The position numbers were made by a program, and so were the translations under genes. A stretch of 64,000 nt of DNA from Desulfobacteraceae bacterium (GTDB lineage Bacteria; Desulfobacterota; Desulfobacteria; Desulfobacterales; Desulfobacteraceae), in the NCBI GenBank assembly GCA_016744295.1, contig JADGEQ010000035.1, positions 1 to 64,000 on the forward strand. The letters run 5' to 3'. Positions 1-8,639 of this stretch are shown here, piece after piece. The notes beneath the pieces are model-generated. The model did not search any database. It was not told where the DNA came from and saw nothing but the letters and a program-made list of their open reading frames with translations. The first letter of the stretch is position 1. Each line of letters starts with the position of its first letter.

Positions 1-187
1 GAAAAAGTTAAGTCTGGCCGAAATGGGCCCCCGCCAAGAAAAAAACTCCCCGATTTTTCTTTGGACGGGTCTGCACAAAATTAGGCGGTGGATTTGGGAT
101 TTACATGGGTCTGTATTTTCATTATATTTTATAGGCACAAGGACTTCTTATCGACAACATCCACCAGTGAAGAGAAAGGAGACCCAC

Positions 188-643
188 ATGAGCACACCTC
201 AAATAAAAATTCGATTAATGGAAGATGAGGATTTCAATTCTGTTTTAAAAATTGATAAAAAGGTACTTGGAATATCACGCCGTGAATACTATGAACAACG
301 ATTTGAAATGTTGTTTAAATCCGGGGAGTATATACCCACTTCGCTTGTGGCTGAAGATGATAATGGCAATGTTGTTGGATTTATCATGGGTAAGCTTTAT
401 ATCGGTGAATTTGGAATCACATCTGAAGGTGTATCATTGGATACTGTTGGTGTTGATCCTGATTGTCAAAAACAAAGCATCGGTGAACAATTGATGAGTG
501 AGTTTGTTGATCATTTGCGGGAACTTGAAGTAAAAAAAATTAATACTTTGATGGATAAGAATGATGATCAAATGATGCGCTATTTTAATGCCAATAAGTT
601 CGAACCCTCAAAAAATATTATTAATTTAGAACGCAAAATTTAA
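188..643 (+). CDS. GNAT family N-acetyltransferase
   Basis: This 151-residue protein has the layout of a small GNAT acetyltransferase, which moves an acetyl group from acetyl-CoA to an amine. Residues about 50-65 form the beta3-beta4 region (VAEDDNGNVVGFIMG). The acetyl-CoA loop region follows near VGVDPDCQKQSIGEQLM, where the usual Q/R-x-x-G-x-G/A is recognisable but weak. The start at 188 is chosen because AAAGGAG lies 7 bases upstream; the frame is open to position 23, but that stretch is low-quality and has no ribosome site. The substrate cannot be read from the sequence. It is a single gene with no operon partner in view. Confidence 0.8.
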   Translation: MSTPQIKIRLMEDEDFNSVLKIDKKVLGISRREYYEQRFEMLFKSGEYIPTSLVAEDDNGNVVGFIMGKLYIGEFGITSEGVSLDTVGVDPDCQKQSIGEQLMSEFVDHLRELEVKKINTLMDKNDDQMMRYFNANKFEPSKNIINLERKI

Positions 644-959
644 TTTATAATTTTTTTAGAAAAATCGAAGGCGGGTATTCAATTGTCTACATAGCGGAGC
701 AATCAGTTCATAATTTTCCCAAACTCAAAAGTTTCAAACACATGATTGGCATCAACTTAACTCCAGACTTCCTGTTATGTATTATTTGGGTAGCCATGAC
801 AATTTTGGCGGCTGAATACTCCAGCTTTGGATACTTATCATTGAGCGGCGGGCGGTCAATTCATTCGTTGCTGGTGATTGCAACCAGAAAACAAAATATC
901 AGGAGACCGCATATGCATTGAAAGTAGTGAAAGAATCTAAATTCTTAAGATATCAAATT
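644..959. other. Intergenic region with dispersed repeat
   Basis: No convincing gene is seen. The stretch 742-834 belongs to a dispersed repeat family that also occurs near 1893, 41823 and 60234. The rest is AT-rich and non-coding in appearance. Confidence 0.5.
742..834 (+). repeat. Dispersed repeat family R2, copy 1
   Basis: The copy begins ATGATTGGCATCAAC and ends at a GGATAC. It matches 60234-60318 over about 80 bases with a few substitutions and short gaps. Its second half (GGCTGAATACTCCAGC) matches 1893-1938. The family has GTATCC/GGATAC-type inverted ends. Confidence 0.55.
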
Positions 960-1151
960 CTACAATTTGTCTGATCGAATAGCCTTTGATGCTTTTTTTT
1001 TGGTTAGAAAAACAAATGGAATGGCCAAAGGTCCAAAAACAGCACCCATAATGGCCCAAAATTTGGTATTTGCCCCTCTTCTTTCAGCAATATGCCAAAG
1101 AAGAAACGCACAGGATATGCATATTATTGAAATAATAATCATACCTGTCAT
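960..1151 (-). CDS. Small membrane protein, unknown function
   Basis: The product is 63 residues with two hydrophobic segments (about 3-19 and 31-49) and a basic tail rich in Lys, so a two-pass inner-membrane protein is likely. An AGGAGGA ribosome site sits 7 bases before the ATG, which is the main reason to accept so short a gene. It is followed on the same strand, upstream, by a TM2-domain gene (1218-1622), and the two may be co-transcribed. No family is recognised with certainty; it resembles short PLDc_N or phospholipase-anchor-like membrane peptides only in general shape. Confidence 0.6.
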   Translation of the reverse strand: MTGMIIISIICISCAFLLWHIAERRGANTKFWAIMGAVFGPLAIPFVFLTKKKASKAIRSDKL

Positions 1152-1217
1152 AATGCAATTTCCTCCTGTGTTTCGGTTATAATATCAAATTCACAAATAC
1201 ATATCTTTGAAATTCTT

Positions 1218-1622
1218 TTATGCAAACGCAATTTTTCGGTTTTCCATGGATATCTGATCATTCAGTGTCCAGAAATCATACAAAACACCAATCCCAAAAA
1301 CACCCCCGGTAAAAAGGTAGAGGAGCCCAGAAATCCATTTTCCCATATACATGCGATGGACACCAAATAAACCCAGAAATGTTAGAAATATAAATCCAAG
1401 AGAGAAGTCAATATTACCTGCAACGTATCTGCAATCTGCTTGTTCATCCATGGACGGAATCAAGAAAAAATCAACAATCCATCCTATTCCAAGCAAACCT
1501 AACGTAAAAAAATAAAGAGTGCCTGAAAGAGGTTTCCCATAATAAAATCTGTGTGCCCCAATGAATCCGAATATCCATAAAATATACCCGATTGATTTTC
1601 TATGTGTATCGTTTCTATGCAT
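1218..1622 (-). CDS. Tandem TM2-domain membrane protein
   Basis: The 134-residue protein carries two TM2 modules. Each has a G-x-x-G-x-HR-(F/M)-Y signature (FGFIGAHRFYYG about 18-29, LGLFGVHRMYMG about 83-94) followed by a glycine-rich second membrane helix ending in a D (IGWIVDFFLIP and IGVLYDFWTL). TM2 proteins are integral membrane proteins of unclear function. A GAGGAAA ribosome site precedes the ATG. The duplication inside one protein is the visible peculiarity. Confidence 0.8.
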   Translation of the reverse strand: MHRNDTHRKSIGYILWIFGFIGAHRFYYGKPLSGTLYFFTLGLLGIGWIVDFFLIPSMDEQADCRYVAGNIDFSLGFIFLTFLGLFGVHRMYMGKWISGLLYLFTGGVFGIGVLYDFWTLNDQISMENRKIAFA

Positions 1623-1892
1623 TGTTTTTCCTCTTTATAAAATTTAAAAATGTATTTCGTTTCAAGTAACGTATTAGCAAACAATATGCCAAAATAAAAT
1701 TAGCATTAATATCAATAACATAGAGCATAGTCTTGGCGTTTAATAGTTATTCTATGCAACATAAATGGTTAAAATCGCCATTTAGTGGTTAATAAACCTG
1801 TTATTATCATTCTGAAGTTGCAGGACATCGAATAAAAATACTTGCATCATGATTCACCAGGATCTCGGTCAAATAAAGTTTTGATTTATATC

Positions 1893-1938
1893 GGTATCCT
1901 TGACAATGGGGGCTTCTGAATACTCCAACTTAGGATAC
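1893..1938 (+). repeat. Dispersed repeat family R2, copy 2 (short)
   Basis: The copy starts GGTATCCTTGACAAT and ends TTAGGATAC, so GTATCC and GGATAC form inverted ends about 45 bases apart. The core GGCTTCTGAATACTCCAAC matches the second half of the copy at 742-834 and, inverted, 41823-41867. Confidence 0.55.
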
Positions 1939-2130
1939 TAATTGTTGAGTTTGAATATTCAGAACAAGGAGATCAACTGATCTACCAGTCAATACTAAAA
2001 ATTGTCAGACGATTCTGAGCTTATATACCATATATACTCGTGAGTAAATCAAAATGAAATCGGAAATATTTGCAGTAAAAACCTTTTTTTTATATTCTTA
2101 ATTCAATACCTATCGCAGGCATATTATAAT

Positions 2131-2178
2131 CTGAAAAATATGGCTTAACTCTGCCTCTCGTTTTTTGGGAGAGGATCA
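2131..2178 (+). repeat. Short hairpin repeat R3, copy 1
   Basis: About 48 bases beginning CTGAAAAATATGGCTTAAC and ending GGGAGAGGATCA recur with about 80 percent identity at 41894-41940. CCTCTC and GAGAGG inside it can pair around a T-rich loop. It lies 40 bases past the end of the hydrolase gene on the other strand and could also act as its terminator. Confidence 0.5.
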
Positions 2179-2220
2179 TATTCCTGTTCCTTAAAAATTT
2201 TCATACTTTTCTTGCAAAAA

Positions 2221-3288
2221 TTATCTTCCTATCCCATCGTCAACAGTCGTCAGGGTTTTGGAATTTAACACAACTTTTTTCAACGCCTGGGCTGTCCTGC
2301 TAATCGCATTCGAAGCTTCTGGAAAAATCTTGCCCATGGTTGCAAATCCGTGGATCATACTGGGATAATGGATCGTTTCCACTTGATTCCCGGAGTGGCT
2401 TAGCCGCTTAGCATAGGCCATCCCCTCATCTTTGAGGACATCAAAACCGGCTGTGATGATTATTGCAGGGGGCAGATTCATCAAATTTTTTGTCAGAAGG
2501 GGGGAGGCATAGGGGGTCAACCTGTCTGATTTTTTCGGTAGATAGGATTCCTGGAAAAAGACCATGTGGGCCTTGGTCAGCCCATACCCATTGGCAAAAA
2601 GCAAATAGGATTCTGTCTCCATACGAGCCGGATTTGTTACCGGGTAAAGCAGAACCTGATAACGTATCTTCGGCCCGGATACATCCCTGGCTTTTATGGC
2701 GACAGCCGCCGCAAGATTCCCGCCAGCACTGTCCCCCCCCACTGCAATCCGTGAAGGGTCACCCCTATACGATTTAATATTACCATATACCCACTCAAGA
2801 ACGGCATAGCTGTCATCAAATGCATTGGGATAAGGGTTCTCCGGTGCCAGCCGATAGTCCACCGCCACCACAATCACCCCGGCCTTGTTTGCATACTCCC
2901 GGCAAATGGTATCATGGGTTTCAACGTTACCCATAACCCATCCGCCACCGTGATAGTATATAAAAACAGGAAGCGTTTCTTCCTGACCGGGATAATATAA
3001 CCGAACCGTGAGCGAACCAGCCGGGCCTGAAATGGTCATATCTTCAATTTTGGCAATTTCTATGGCACTTTTCTGGAGAAAGCGTGCCCTTAAAGAGGCT
3101 TCCCTGCGTATGGTTTCAGGCCTCAATCGTTTTTGGCCGTCACCTCTCAGCTTCAAGATAACGGCGGCCTTATAATCCAGTTGCCCCTGTTCAGTTCGGG
3201 ACCAGAAGATGCCCATGATGAGAATCAGTGTGACCGATAAAACAAGCCCCCCTAAAATAAAAATCAACACTTTTTTTACCATCTTCAA
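2221..3288 (-). CDS. Alpha/beta hydrolase of the HSL (hormone-sensitive lipase-like) esterase family
   Basis: The 355-residue protein starts with a hydrophobic segment (about 6-29) that should anchor it in the membrane with the hydrolase domain outside the cytoplasm. HGGGW (113-117) supplies the oxyanion hole. GDSAGG (185-190) carries the nucleophile Ser187. A late D in GFDVLKDEG and the His of MIHGF complete the triad. This combination is diagnostic of the HSL or type IV esterase family, acting on short or medium acyl esters. Its ATG overlaps the stop of the transporter gene upstream (ATGA), so the two are translationally coupled. The natural substrate is not evident. Confidence 0.88.
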   Translation of the reverse strand: MKMVKKVLIFILGGLVLSVTLILIMGIFWSRTEQGQLDYKAAVILKLRGDGQKRLRPETIRREASLRARFLQKSAIEIAKIEDMTISGPAGSLTVRLYYPGQEETLPVFIYYHGGGWVMGNVETHDTICREYANKAGVIVVAVDYRLAPENPYPNAFDDSYAVLEWVYGNIKSYRGDPSRIAVGGDSAGGNLAAAVAIKARDVSGPKIRYQVLLYPVTNPARMETESYLLFANGYGLTKAHMVFFQESYLPKKSDRLTPYASPLLTKNLMNLPPAIIITAGFDVLKDEGMAYAKRLSHSGNQVETIHYPSMIHGFATMGKIFPEASNAISRTAQALKKVVLNSKTLTTVDDGIGR

Positions 3289-4169
3289 ACTTCATTTCCC
3301 AGTATTTTTAATCCCACGGGACTGTTCATTGTTGCCATCAGAACCCCGGACAGAACATACTCAGTGACCAGATAAAAGGCGGAGAATATGGCCAGTGCAT
3401 TTATCCCCAGGAAACTGATGGCAATAACGATTCCCATGGCGCTGTTATGAAGCCCGACCTCTATTGCCAGGGTAAGGATTATTCGCCTGGGCAACCCAAG
3501 CATGAAACTGACAAGGGCTCCCATAAAAAAACTTAAAAAGCATAAACCCGTCGCCATGAGCGTAAACGACTGATAGTGTTCCATAAATAACTGCTTTTCA
3601 CTATAGATGGCAAAAAAGGCCAGCACAACCAGAAAAATGATGGTTCCTTTTTTTACCGCTGATTCTGATTTTTCCGCAAATTCCGGCGCTTTTCTTTTGG
3701 TAAACATTCCTAAAATGATGGGGGGGATTGTGACCAGAATAATGCCCAGGGACAATTCCAGTGCATCCACCTTTGCGGCCATTTTTTCCCCCATGAAATA
3801 GCTGATGGAAAAGGTAACCAGGATTGGAATCGTGACCACCGTGATTAGGCTGTTCACCGCAGTTAAGCTCACAGACAAGGCCGCATCTCCCTTTGAGATA
3901 AAAGAAACCAGATTGGTGATGGCCCCTCCGGGGCAGGCAGACAATAGCATGATGGATGTTGCCAATATCGGTTCCAAATTAAAAATTGAAACAAAACAAA
4001 ACCCCAGAACAGGCAGGCAGATAATTTGCAGAAAAATACCCGTAAGGATGACTTTTGGATGAACCCACACCCGTTTGAAATCAGCAGTCGTCAGTGACAG
4101 CCCCATACCGAACATGATAAAGGCAATGGCAAGGGGGGTAATGATGCGGCTCATAATGGATGCTTCCAT
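3285..4169 (-). CDS. Bile acid:sodium symporter (BASS) family transporter
   Basis: The 294-residue polytopic membrane protein has about nine hydrophobic segments. Family features include FGMGLSLTTADFKRV in the first loop and SACPGGAITNLVSFISKGDAALSVSLTAVNS cut across two halves (95-125), which hold the sodium-binding crossover region. BASS proteins import organic anions with sodium; known substrates include bile acids, pantoate and pyruvate, and none can be assigned here. It is translationally coupled to the hydrolase downstream and lies about 170 bases after the TPP enzyme, so the 7034-2221 genes may form one unit. Confidence 0.88.
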   Translation of the reverse strand: MEASIMSRIITPLAIAFIMFGMGLSLTTADFKRVWVHPKVILTGIFLQIICLPVLGFCFVSIFNLEPILATSIMLLSACPGGAITNLVSFISKGDAALSVSLTAVNSLITVVTIPILVTFSISYFMGEKMAAKVDALELSLGIILVTIPPIILGMFTKRKAPEFAEKSESAVKKGTIIFLVVLAFFAIYSEKQLFMEHYQSFTLMATGLCFLSFFMGALVSFMLGLPRRIILTLAIEVGLHNSAMGIVIAISFLGINALAIFSAFYLVTEYVLSGVLMATMNSPVGLKILGNEV

Positions 4170-4263
4170 AGGGTTTCCTTTTGCTATTTAAAATCTATCG
4201 TTTATTGAATTTCAAACAAGGTCGATCCCAACTCCTAAAAAAGAAAATGGCGCTTTTAAAAAA

Positions 4264-4317
4264 GGTGTCCGATTTTAGGGAAAACAAAAATAGACGGTTC
4301 TTTAATTTTCGGACACC
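4264..4317. terminator. Inverted repeat between TPP-enzyme and transporter genes
   Basis: GGTGTCCGA (4264-4272) and TCGGACACC (4309-4317) are perfect inverted 9-base arms around a 36-base AT-rich loop. The repeat sits just after the TPP-enzyme stop on the minus strand. It may reduce read-through or be a remnant of a mobile element end; no T-run is attached to it. Confidence 0.35.
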
Positions 4318-4339
4318 CCTTTCGGTTGCAACAATTTGT

Positions 4340-6031
4340 TTAAAGTAGTTCTGCCATGGCCAATGCCTTTGAACCAGGCCCTACAACACTTGGGTCTGTC
4401 ATCACGTTTATACAGGTGGTCACCCCTGAAGCAAACGCCTGCTCAAGTGCGGGAACAAGTTCCTCAATTTTTTCAACCAGGATGCCCTTACCACCGATGG
4501 CCTCAACCGCCTTATGGTAGGGCGGGTTGCCTATTTCCACCGTCCCCGGGATAAAATGCTCAAATTTCATTTCCATACTGTTGGAGGTCATTCCCCATTT
4601 CTGGTTGTTATCAATGACCACCACAACGGGCAACTTTTTTCGAATGGAGGTTTCAATTTCCATAAAATTGAAACCAATGGAACCATCACCGGTATACACC
4701 AGGACCCGCCTGTTTTTATTGATCAGTTTGGCGGATACACCGTAGGGCAGACCAACTCCTAAGCACCCGAAAAGAGAAGAGTCCAGGATATTCAAGGGAC
4801 GATTGCAGGTTCTTGCGGCCCCTATCCAGGATTGGGCATCCCCTCCGTCGGCAATGACAATATCATCTTCACGATCCATGAACGCGTTTACCGTTGCCGC
4901 CAGAACACCGGGGTTGATAAACCCATTATCTTCTATCGGCTCGTCCTGGGCAGCCAGCTTGCCTTCCCTGTCTGCCGTTGAAAGGTTTGTAACCCATTCC
5001 TTAAACTGTGGTTTTAAATCAGTTTTCTGCGTCAAAATCAGATCGCTGCATTCAGTGAGCAATCCTTTGATATCAGCAAATATGGGCAGATCAATGGACT
5101 TGTTCCGCCCGATTTCCTCGGGCTCGATATCCACCTGGATAATTTTTCCGTTTGGGTTGAAAAAGGCACCAAACGCATTGTACAGGCAGAGCCGGTTTCC
5201 CAGGAGGATGATCAGATCCGCCTCTGTCGTAGCCATCCCGGCACATCCCGGCAGTGTCGGAACCGAGGATCCAAAGCATAACGGGTGGGTGTCGGGTATA
5301 AGCCCCCTTCCCATTTTCAGGGTAAGAGCAGGAATCCCTGTTTGTTCTACGAAATCTATCAATTCCCTGCCAGCCCTGGAATAGTATGCCCCGCTGCCGG
5401 CCAGGATAACCGGCTTTTTCGCGGCCTTAATCATCAGGATCATTTGGGCTGCATCTTTTTTATCCACGGGCCTGGAAGCCACCCGGGTTGAGATTTTATT
5501 TGCCTTTTCCATATCAATGTCCGCATCCAGCACGTCTATGGGCAATTCCAGGAAAACAGGCCCGGGCCGCCCCTGGGTGGCACAACGAAAGGCCATGTCA
5601 ATATATTCGGGGATCCGCTCCGCCTTGCGGCAGATGAAGGATTTTTTTACAATGGAGTCAATGATGGGTTGCTGGCGCATATCCTGAAGCCCCAGGCGAT
5701 CCGGTGATTTCGGGCCGTGGGCGCCGGCAATCAAAATCACGGGTGCATTGGTCAACTGGGCATTCACCATGGGGGAGATGGTGTTGGTAAATCCAGGCCC
5801 GAATGTCACCAGAACCACCCCGGGTTTTCCGGTCATTCTGGCATAGGCCTCGGCCATGAAGGCGGCTGCCTGTTCATGCCGGGTGGTGATGATCTGAATG
5901 GGGGTATCCTCAACGGCGTACTGGATCGGACTGATGCTTTCCCCGGGCAATCCAAATATGTATTCAACCTTTGCATTTAAGAATGCTTCACCGATCAAAC
6001 TCCATCCCTTTGCTGCACTTTTTTCATCCAT
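4340..6031 (-). CDS. Thiamine-diphosphate-dependent enzyme (acetolactate synthase / oxalyl-CoA decarboxylase-like)
   Basis: The 563-residue protein has the three-domain layout of the POX/ALS family. The N-terminal PYR domain holds the activating Glu53 in RHEQAA. A central nucleotide-binding-like domain covers about 190-330. The C-terminal PP domain has the ThDP motif GDGSIGFN (near 445) through IDNN about 26 residues later. Such enzymes decarboxylate or ligate 2-oxoacids, or act on acyl-CoA substrates. The sequence does not separate acetolactate synthase from benzoylformate or oxalyl-CoA decarboxylases. No acetolactate synthase small subunit or ilvC is adjacent, which argues against a role in branched-chain amino acid synthesis. 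The epimerase gene ends 22 bases upstream. Confidence 0.85.
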   Translation of the reverse strand: MDEKSAAKGWSLIGEAFLNAKVEYIFGLPGESISPIQYAVEDTPIQIITTRHEQAAAFMAEAYARMTGKPGVVLVTFGPGFTNTISPMVNAQLTNAPVILIAGAHGPKSPDRLGLQDMRQQPIIDSIVKKSFICRKAERIPEYIDMAFRCATQGRPGPVFLELPIDVLDADIDMEKANKISTRVASRPVDKKDAAQMILMIKAAKKPVILAGSGAYYSRAGRELIDFVEQTGIPALTLKMGRGLIPDTHPLCFGSSVPTLPGCAGMATTEADLIILLGNRLCLYNAFGAFFNPNGKIIQVDIEPEEIGRNKSIDLPIFADIKGLLTECSDLILTQKTDLKPQFKEWVTNLSTADREGKLAAQDEPIEDNGFINPGVLAATVNAFMDREDDIVIADGGDAQSWIGAARTCNRPLNILDSSLFGCLGVGLPYGVSAKLINKNRRVLVYTGDGSIGFNFMEIETSIRKKLPVVVVIDNNQKWGMTSNSMEMKFEHFIPGTVEIGNPPYHKAVEAIGGKGILVEKIEELVPALEQAFASGVTTCINVMTDPSVVGPGSKALAMAELL

Positions 6032-6053
6032 CGCAATGACACTCCTTTTGTAA

Positions 6054-7034
6054 CTATTCGATTAATTGTTCCTGTTTCATCCATCCATAACAATCGGTCA
6101 ACATCTGGTGAATGGAGGTGGTTTTGAATCCAAGCTCTCTGGCAGCCTTGGTGTCGTCACACATCAAGCTCCCTGTTAACCTCATATACTTGGGATAGGT
6201 CAGCAGCGGTTCCTTGCCGTCGAAAAATGATTTAACCTGTCCCAGATACAGCATCAATTTTAATTTTTGTTTTGATATTTGTTTTAGGGACAAATTCATC
6301 TGGGTAATGTCGATGATCTGGGAAATAACCTCTTTAAAACTGGCCTGGACACCGCCAAGAAGATAATTTTCCCCCTTTCGCCCCTTTTCAACAGCCATGA
6401 TATGGGCATTTGCAATATCCTTTGCATGGGCAAAGGTGCCAAGCCCTGGTGGATAGCCCGGCAATTTGCCCAGGCAGACATTTTTGATCAATTGGGACCA
6501 ATTCCCCGGATCATAGGGGCCGATAATGTTACACGGATTTAAAATCACAGCAAAAAGCCCTGCTCCAACACTTTTCTTCACTTCCTGTTCTGCCAGATAT
6601 TTGGTTTGGTTATAGCTCATCTTGCAATCCAGGGCATTGGACACGGTCGCTTCTGTCAACTTGCTCCCATGGTATCCAAAGGCAGAACTGGAAGAGGTAT
6701 GGATGAAACGGCGGGTGTTCTTCTCAAGCGCAACCTGACACATATTGGCAGTACCCAGGACATTTATCTTGTATTGCCTATAATCATTCTTATGCCACAT
6801 ACTGATATCACCGGCCAAATGAAAGATGACATCGGGTTTTTCCGGGATTGCCTTTTGCAAAGAGGAAACGTCCAGGATATTACCTTCAACGGTGTTAACA
6901 TTGAATCGGGACAGATATTTTAGATCTTCCCCGGGCAGGTGAAGGGCGGTAATTTCCCAATTTTTGCTCTGAAGCTGTTCAACCAGATTCAGCCCTAAAA
7001 ATCCTGTGGCACCTGTCACAAATACTTTTTTCAT
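6054..7034 (-). CDS. NAD-dependent epimerase/dehydratase (extended SDR)
   Basis: The 326-residue protein opens with the Rossmann motif VTGATGFLG (6-14) and has the FHLAGD element near 70-75. The catalytic YNQTK (Tyr-x-x-x-Lys) lies near residue 145 after the Ser-rich strand HTSSSS. It is typical of extended SDRs related to dihydroflavonol reductase or hopanoid-associated sugar epimerase types, which reduce or epimerise with NAD(P)H. It probably starts the minus-strand unit running down to the hydrolase gene. The substrate is unknown. Confidence 0.87.
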   Translation of the reverse strand: MKKVFVTGATGFLGLNLVEQLQSKNWEITALHLPGEDLKYLSRFNVNTVEGNILDVSSLQKAIPEKPDVIFHLAGDISMWHKNDYRQYKINVLGTANMCQVALEKNTRRFIHTSSSSAFGYHGSKLTEATVSNALDCKMSYNQTKYLAEQEVKKSVGAGLFAVILNPCNIIGPYDPGNWSQLIKNVCLGKLPGYPPGLGTFAHAKDIANAHIMAVEKGRKGENYLLGGVQASFKEVISQIIDITQMNLSLKQISKQKLKLMLYLGQVKSFFDGKEPLLTYPKYMRLTGSLMCDDTKAARELGFKTTSIHQMLTDCYGWMKQEQLIE

Positions 7035-7176
7035 TCAATCCTCCCTTGGGGCGACAAGAACAAGCCCTGGGTTTTAAATTGGGCAATCCATTCCCATAGA
7101 TAAATCTGGCAAATGGCCTTTTATAAATTTATGGACAAAGATTAAAGAAAGAAAACAAGGATGTAATTAACATATG

Positions 7177-7773
7177 TTAATTGGCAGATTTTTTTAACTC
7201 ACCCCGGATTCGGCTCAGTGAGACAGGCGATATCCCAAGATAGGAGGCAACATATAAATTATGGACGCGTTTTTCAATGTCGGGATTTTTATTTTTAAAC
7301 CGCAAATAGCGTGTTTTGGCGTCCTCGGTTAAAAATGATTTTTCCCGTTCTTCTTTTTCAATATAGAGCTGAATGAAATATTCCTTGGTGGCCTTTTCCC
7401 AGCAGGGGTGACCCAGGGTGAGTTTTTTAAAGTCGTTCAGAAGAACATAAACCAACTCTCCGGCTTCAAGGGCCTGAATTGAGAACCAGGTTTTCCTGTT
7501 TTCAAGAAATGGGGTGTAGGCGGCAAGGGCCATCCCCTTTGTGCGAAAGGCCAGGGTTTTATCATCACCGGATTCAGTAATGCAATACACCCGAAAAATC
7601 CCGGAAACGATTATTGCCAATCGTTCGGGGGTATCACCCTGCATGATAAAATGTTCATTTTTAGCGACATGCAGGGGGTTTAGGAGGCCCGTCATTTTTT
7701 CCCATTCAGGGGCAGGTATTTGGGCATATTTTTCCAAATACCTGAGCAGATATCCATATTCTGGATTCATCAA
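7177..7773 (-). CDS. Crp/Fnr family transcriptional regulator
   Basis: The 198-residue protein has a cyclic-nucleotide-binding-like barrel (about 15-130; note GDTPERLAIIVSGIFRVY) and a C-terminal winged helix with the recognition helix in YLGISPVSLSRIRGEL. The N-terminal cysteine cluster of FNR is absent, so an iron-sulfur oxygen sensor is unlikely. It lies upstream of, and on the same strand as, the epimerase-TPP-transporter-hydrolase genes and is the obvious candidate to control them. The effector is unknown. Confidence 0.85.
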   Translation of the reverse strand: MMNPEYGYLLRYLEKYAQIPAPEWEKMTGLLNPLHVAKNEHFIMQGDTPERLAIIVSGIFRVYCITESGDDKTLAFRTKGMALAAYTPFLENRKTWFSIQALEAGELVYVLLNDFKKLTLGHPCWEKATKEYFIQLYIEKEEREKSFLTEDAKTRYLRFKNKNPDIEKRVHNLYVASYLGISPVSLSRIRGELKKSAN

Positions 7774-8130
7774 CAGCCCTCCAGATCAAAAAAAGTCAAC
7801 AAAATGGAATAATCTTGTTCTTGTCACTGCTTTTGGACTGATATAAAGCGTTGCCAGGAACTGTATCCGAAAGTTTAAAGGTCCATTTTTAGGGTACAAA
7901 CATTCTATTTAAAGTCATATACAATTAACCCCTTTGCGTCAAGAAAATCAATTTATCGATTGTTTTTTGAAATAGTAAAAAGTAAGCGTTATGCCTATAG
8001 TCAGTACGGTTGTCCTGACAAAAACCCGGCTTTATACCATCAGTGAACGCTTTTCACTTCATGAGTTTTTTTACTTTGTTTTTGTAAAAAAAATTGTCTC
8101 TGCTGCTTACTCCAATCCAATGGGACCCGT
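7774..8130. other. Intergenic region, nothing recognised
   Basis: About 350 bases separate the Crp-type gene from the end of the HxlR gene. I see promoter-like AT-rich sequence for the minus-strand regulator but no gene, repeat or clear hairpin. Confidence 0.4.
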
Positions 8131-8457
8131 CTACATTCCGAAATGTTTTCTTCCCCAGTCGCGCATCATCATCACGACGCTTCTCAGGCTTTCTCCAATT
8201 TCTGTAAGCGAGTATTCCACCTTGGGAGGAACCTCAGCATATACTTTACGATTGATAATGCCGTCACTTTCCAGTTCCCGGAGTTGTTTAGTCAGCATAC
8301 GTTGGGTGATCCCAGGCATGGTCTTTTTCAGTTCTCCGAACCGGTATGTTTTTTCAAGCAGATGATACAGGATAATCCCTTTCCATTTTCCGCCGATGAG
8401 TTCTAAGGTTGCCTCAACCGGGCATCCTTTGTTGCAATTATATGTGTCGTGACCCAT
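8131..8457 (-). CDS. HxlR family winged-helix regulator
   Basis: The 108-residue protein matches the HxlR/YodB/HypR family throughout: CPVEATLELIGGKWKG at the start, GELKKTMPGITQRMLTKQL as the recognition helix region, and YSLTEIGESL in the wing and dimer helix. Cys8 and Cys12 lie at the N-terminus, where YodB-type members carry their redox-sensing cysteine. It is divergent from a quinone-oxidoreductase-like gene starting 182 bases away, the usual arrangement for a regulator that derepresses a detoxifying oxidoreductase in response to electrophiles or quinones. Confidence 0.9.
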   Translation of the reverse strand: MGHDTYNCNKGCPVEATLELIGGKWKGIILYHLLEKTYRFGELKKTMPGITQRMLTKQLRELESDGIINRKVYAEVPPKVEYSLTEIGESLRSVVMMMRDWGRKHFGM

Positions 8458-8470
8458 TGATTTTCCTCAT

Positions 8471-8490
8471 TAGTATACTTTTTGATACTA
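8471..8490. promoter_or_regulatory. Putative HxlR operator
   Basis: TAGTATACTTTTTGATACTA has perfect 6-base inverted arms (TAGTAT/ATACTA) and lies 14 bases before the hxlR-type start codon. TACT/AGTA-type palindromes are typical binding sites of this family, so autoregulation and control of the divergent gene are likely. Confidence 0.5.
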
Positions 8491-8639
8491 CATAATTAAA
8501 TTGTGCCTACTTGATGAATGGATATCTACGCACTATATTGCCTACTGTCAACGAAAAAGAACACATGCTGCATTTTGTATGACAAGGGATGAGAACTTTG
8601 ATTGCAGCAACTAACAGATAAACAAAGGAGACAAATTTT

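Larger units (their letters stand above)
1623..2220. other. Intergenic region with repeats R2 and R3
   Basis: This is about 600 bases without a supported gene. It contains R2 copy 2 (1893-1938) and R3 copy 1 (2131-2178), the latter a short hairpin-forming element. The remainder is AT-rich. Confidence 0.5.

Noticed and set aside
23..187. N-terminal extension of the GNAT gene from an ATG at 23
   Set aside because: The added 55 residues lack family character, and the strong ribosome site belongs to the ATG at 188.
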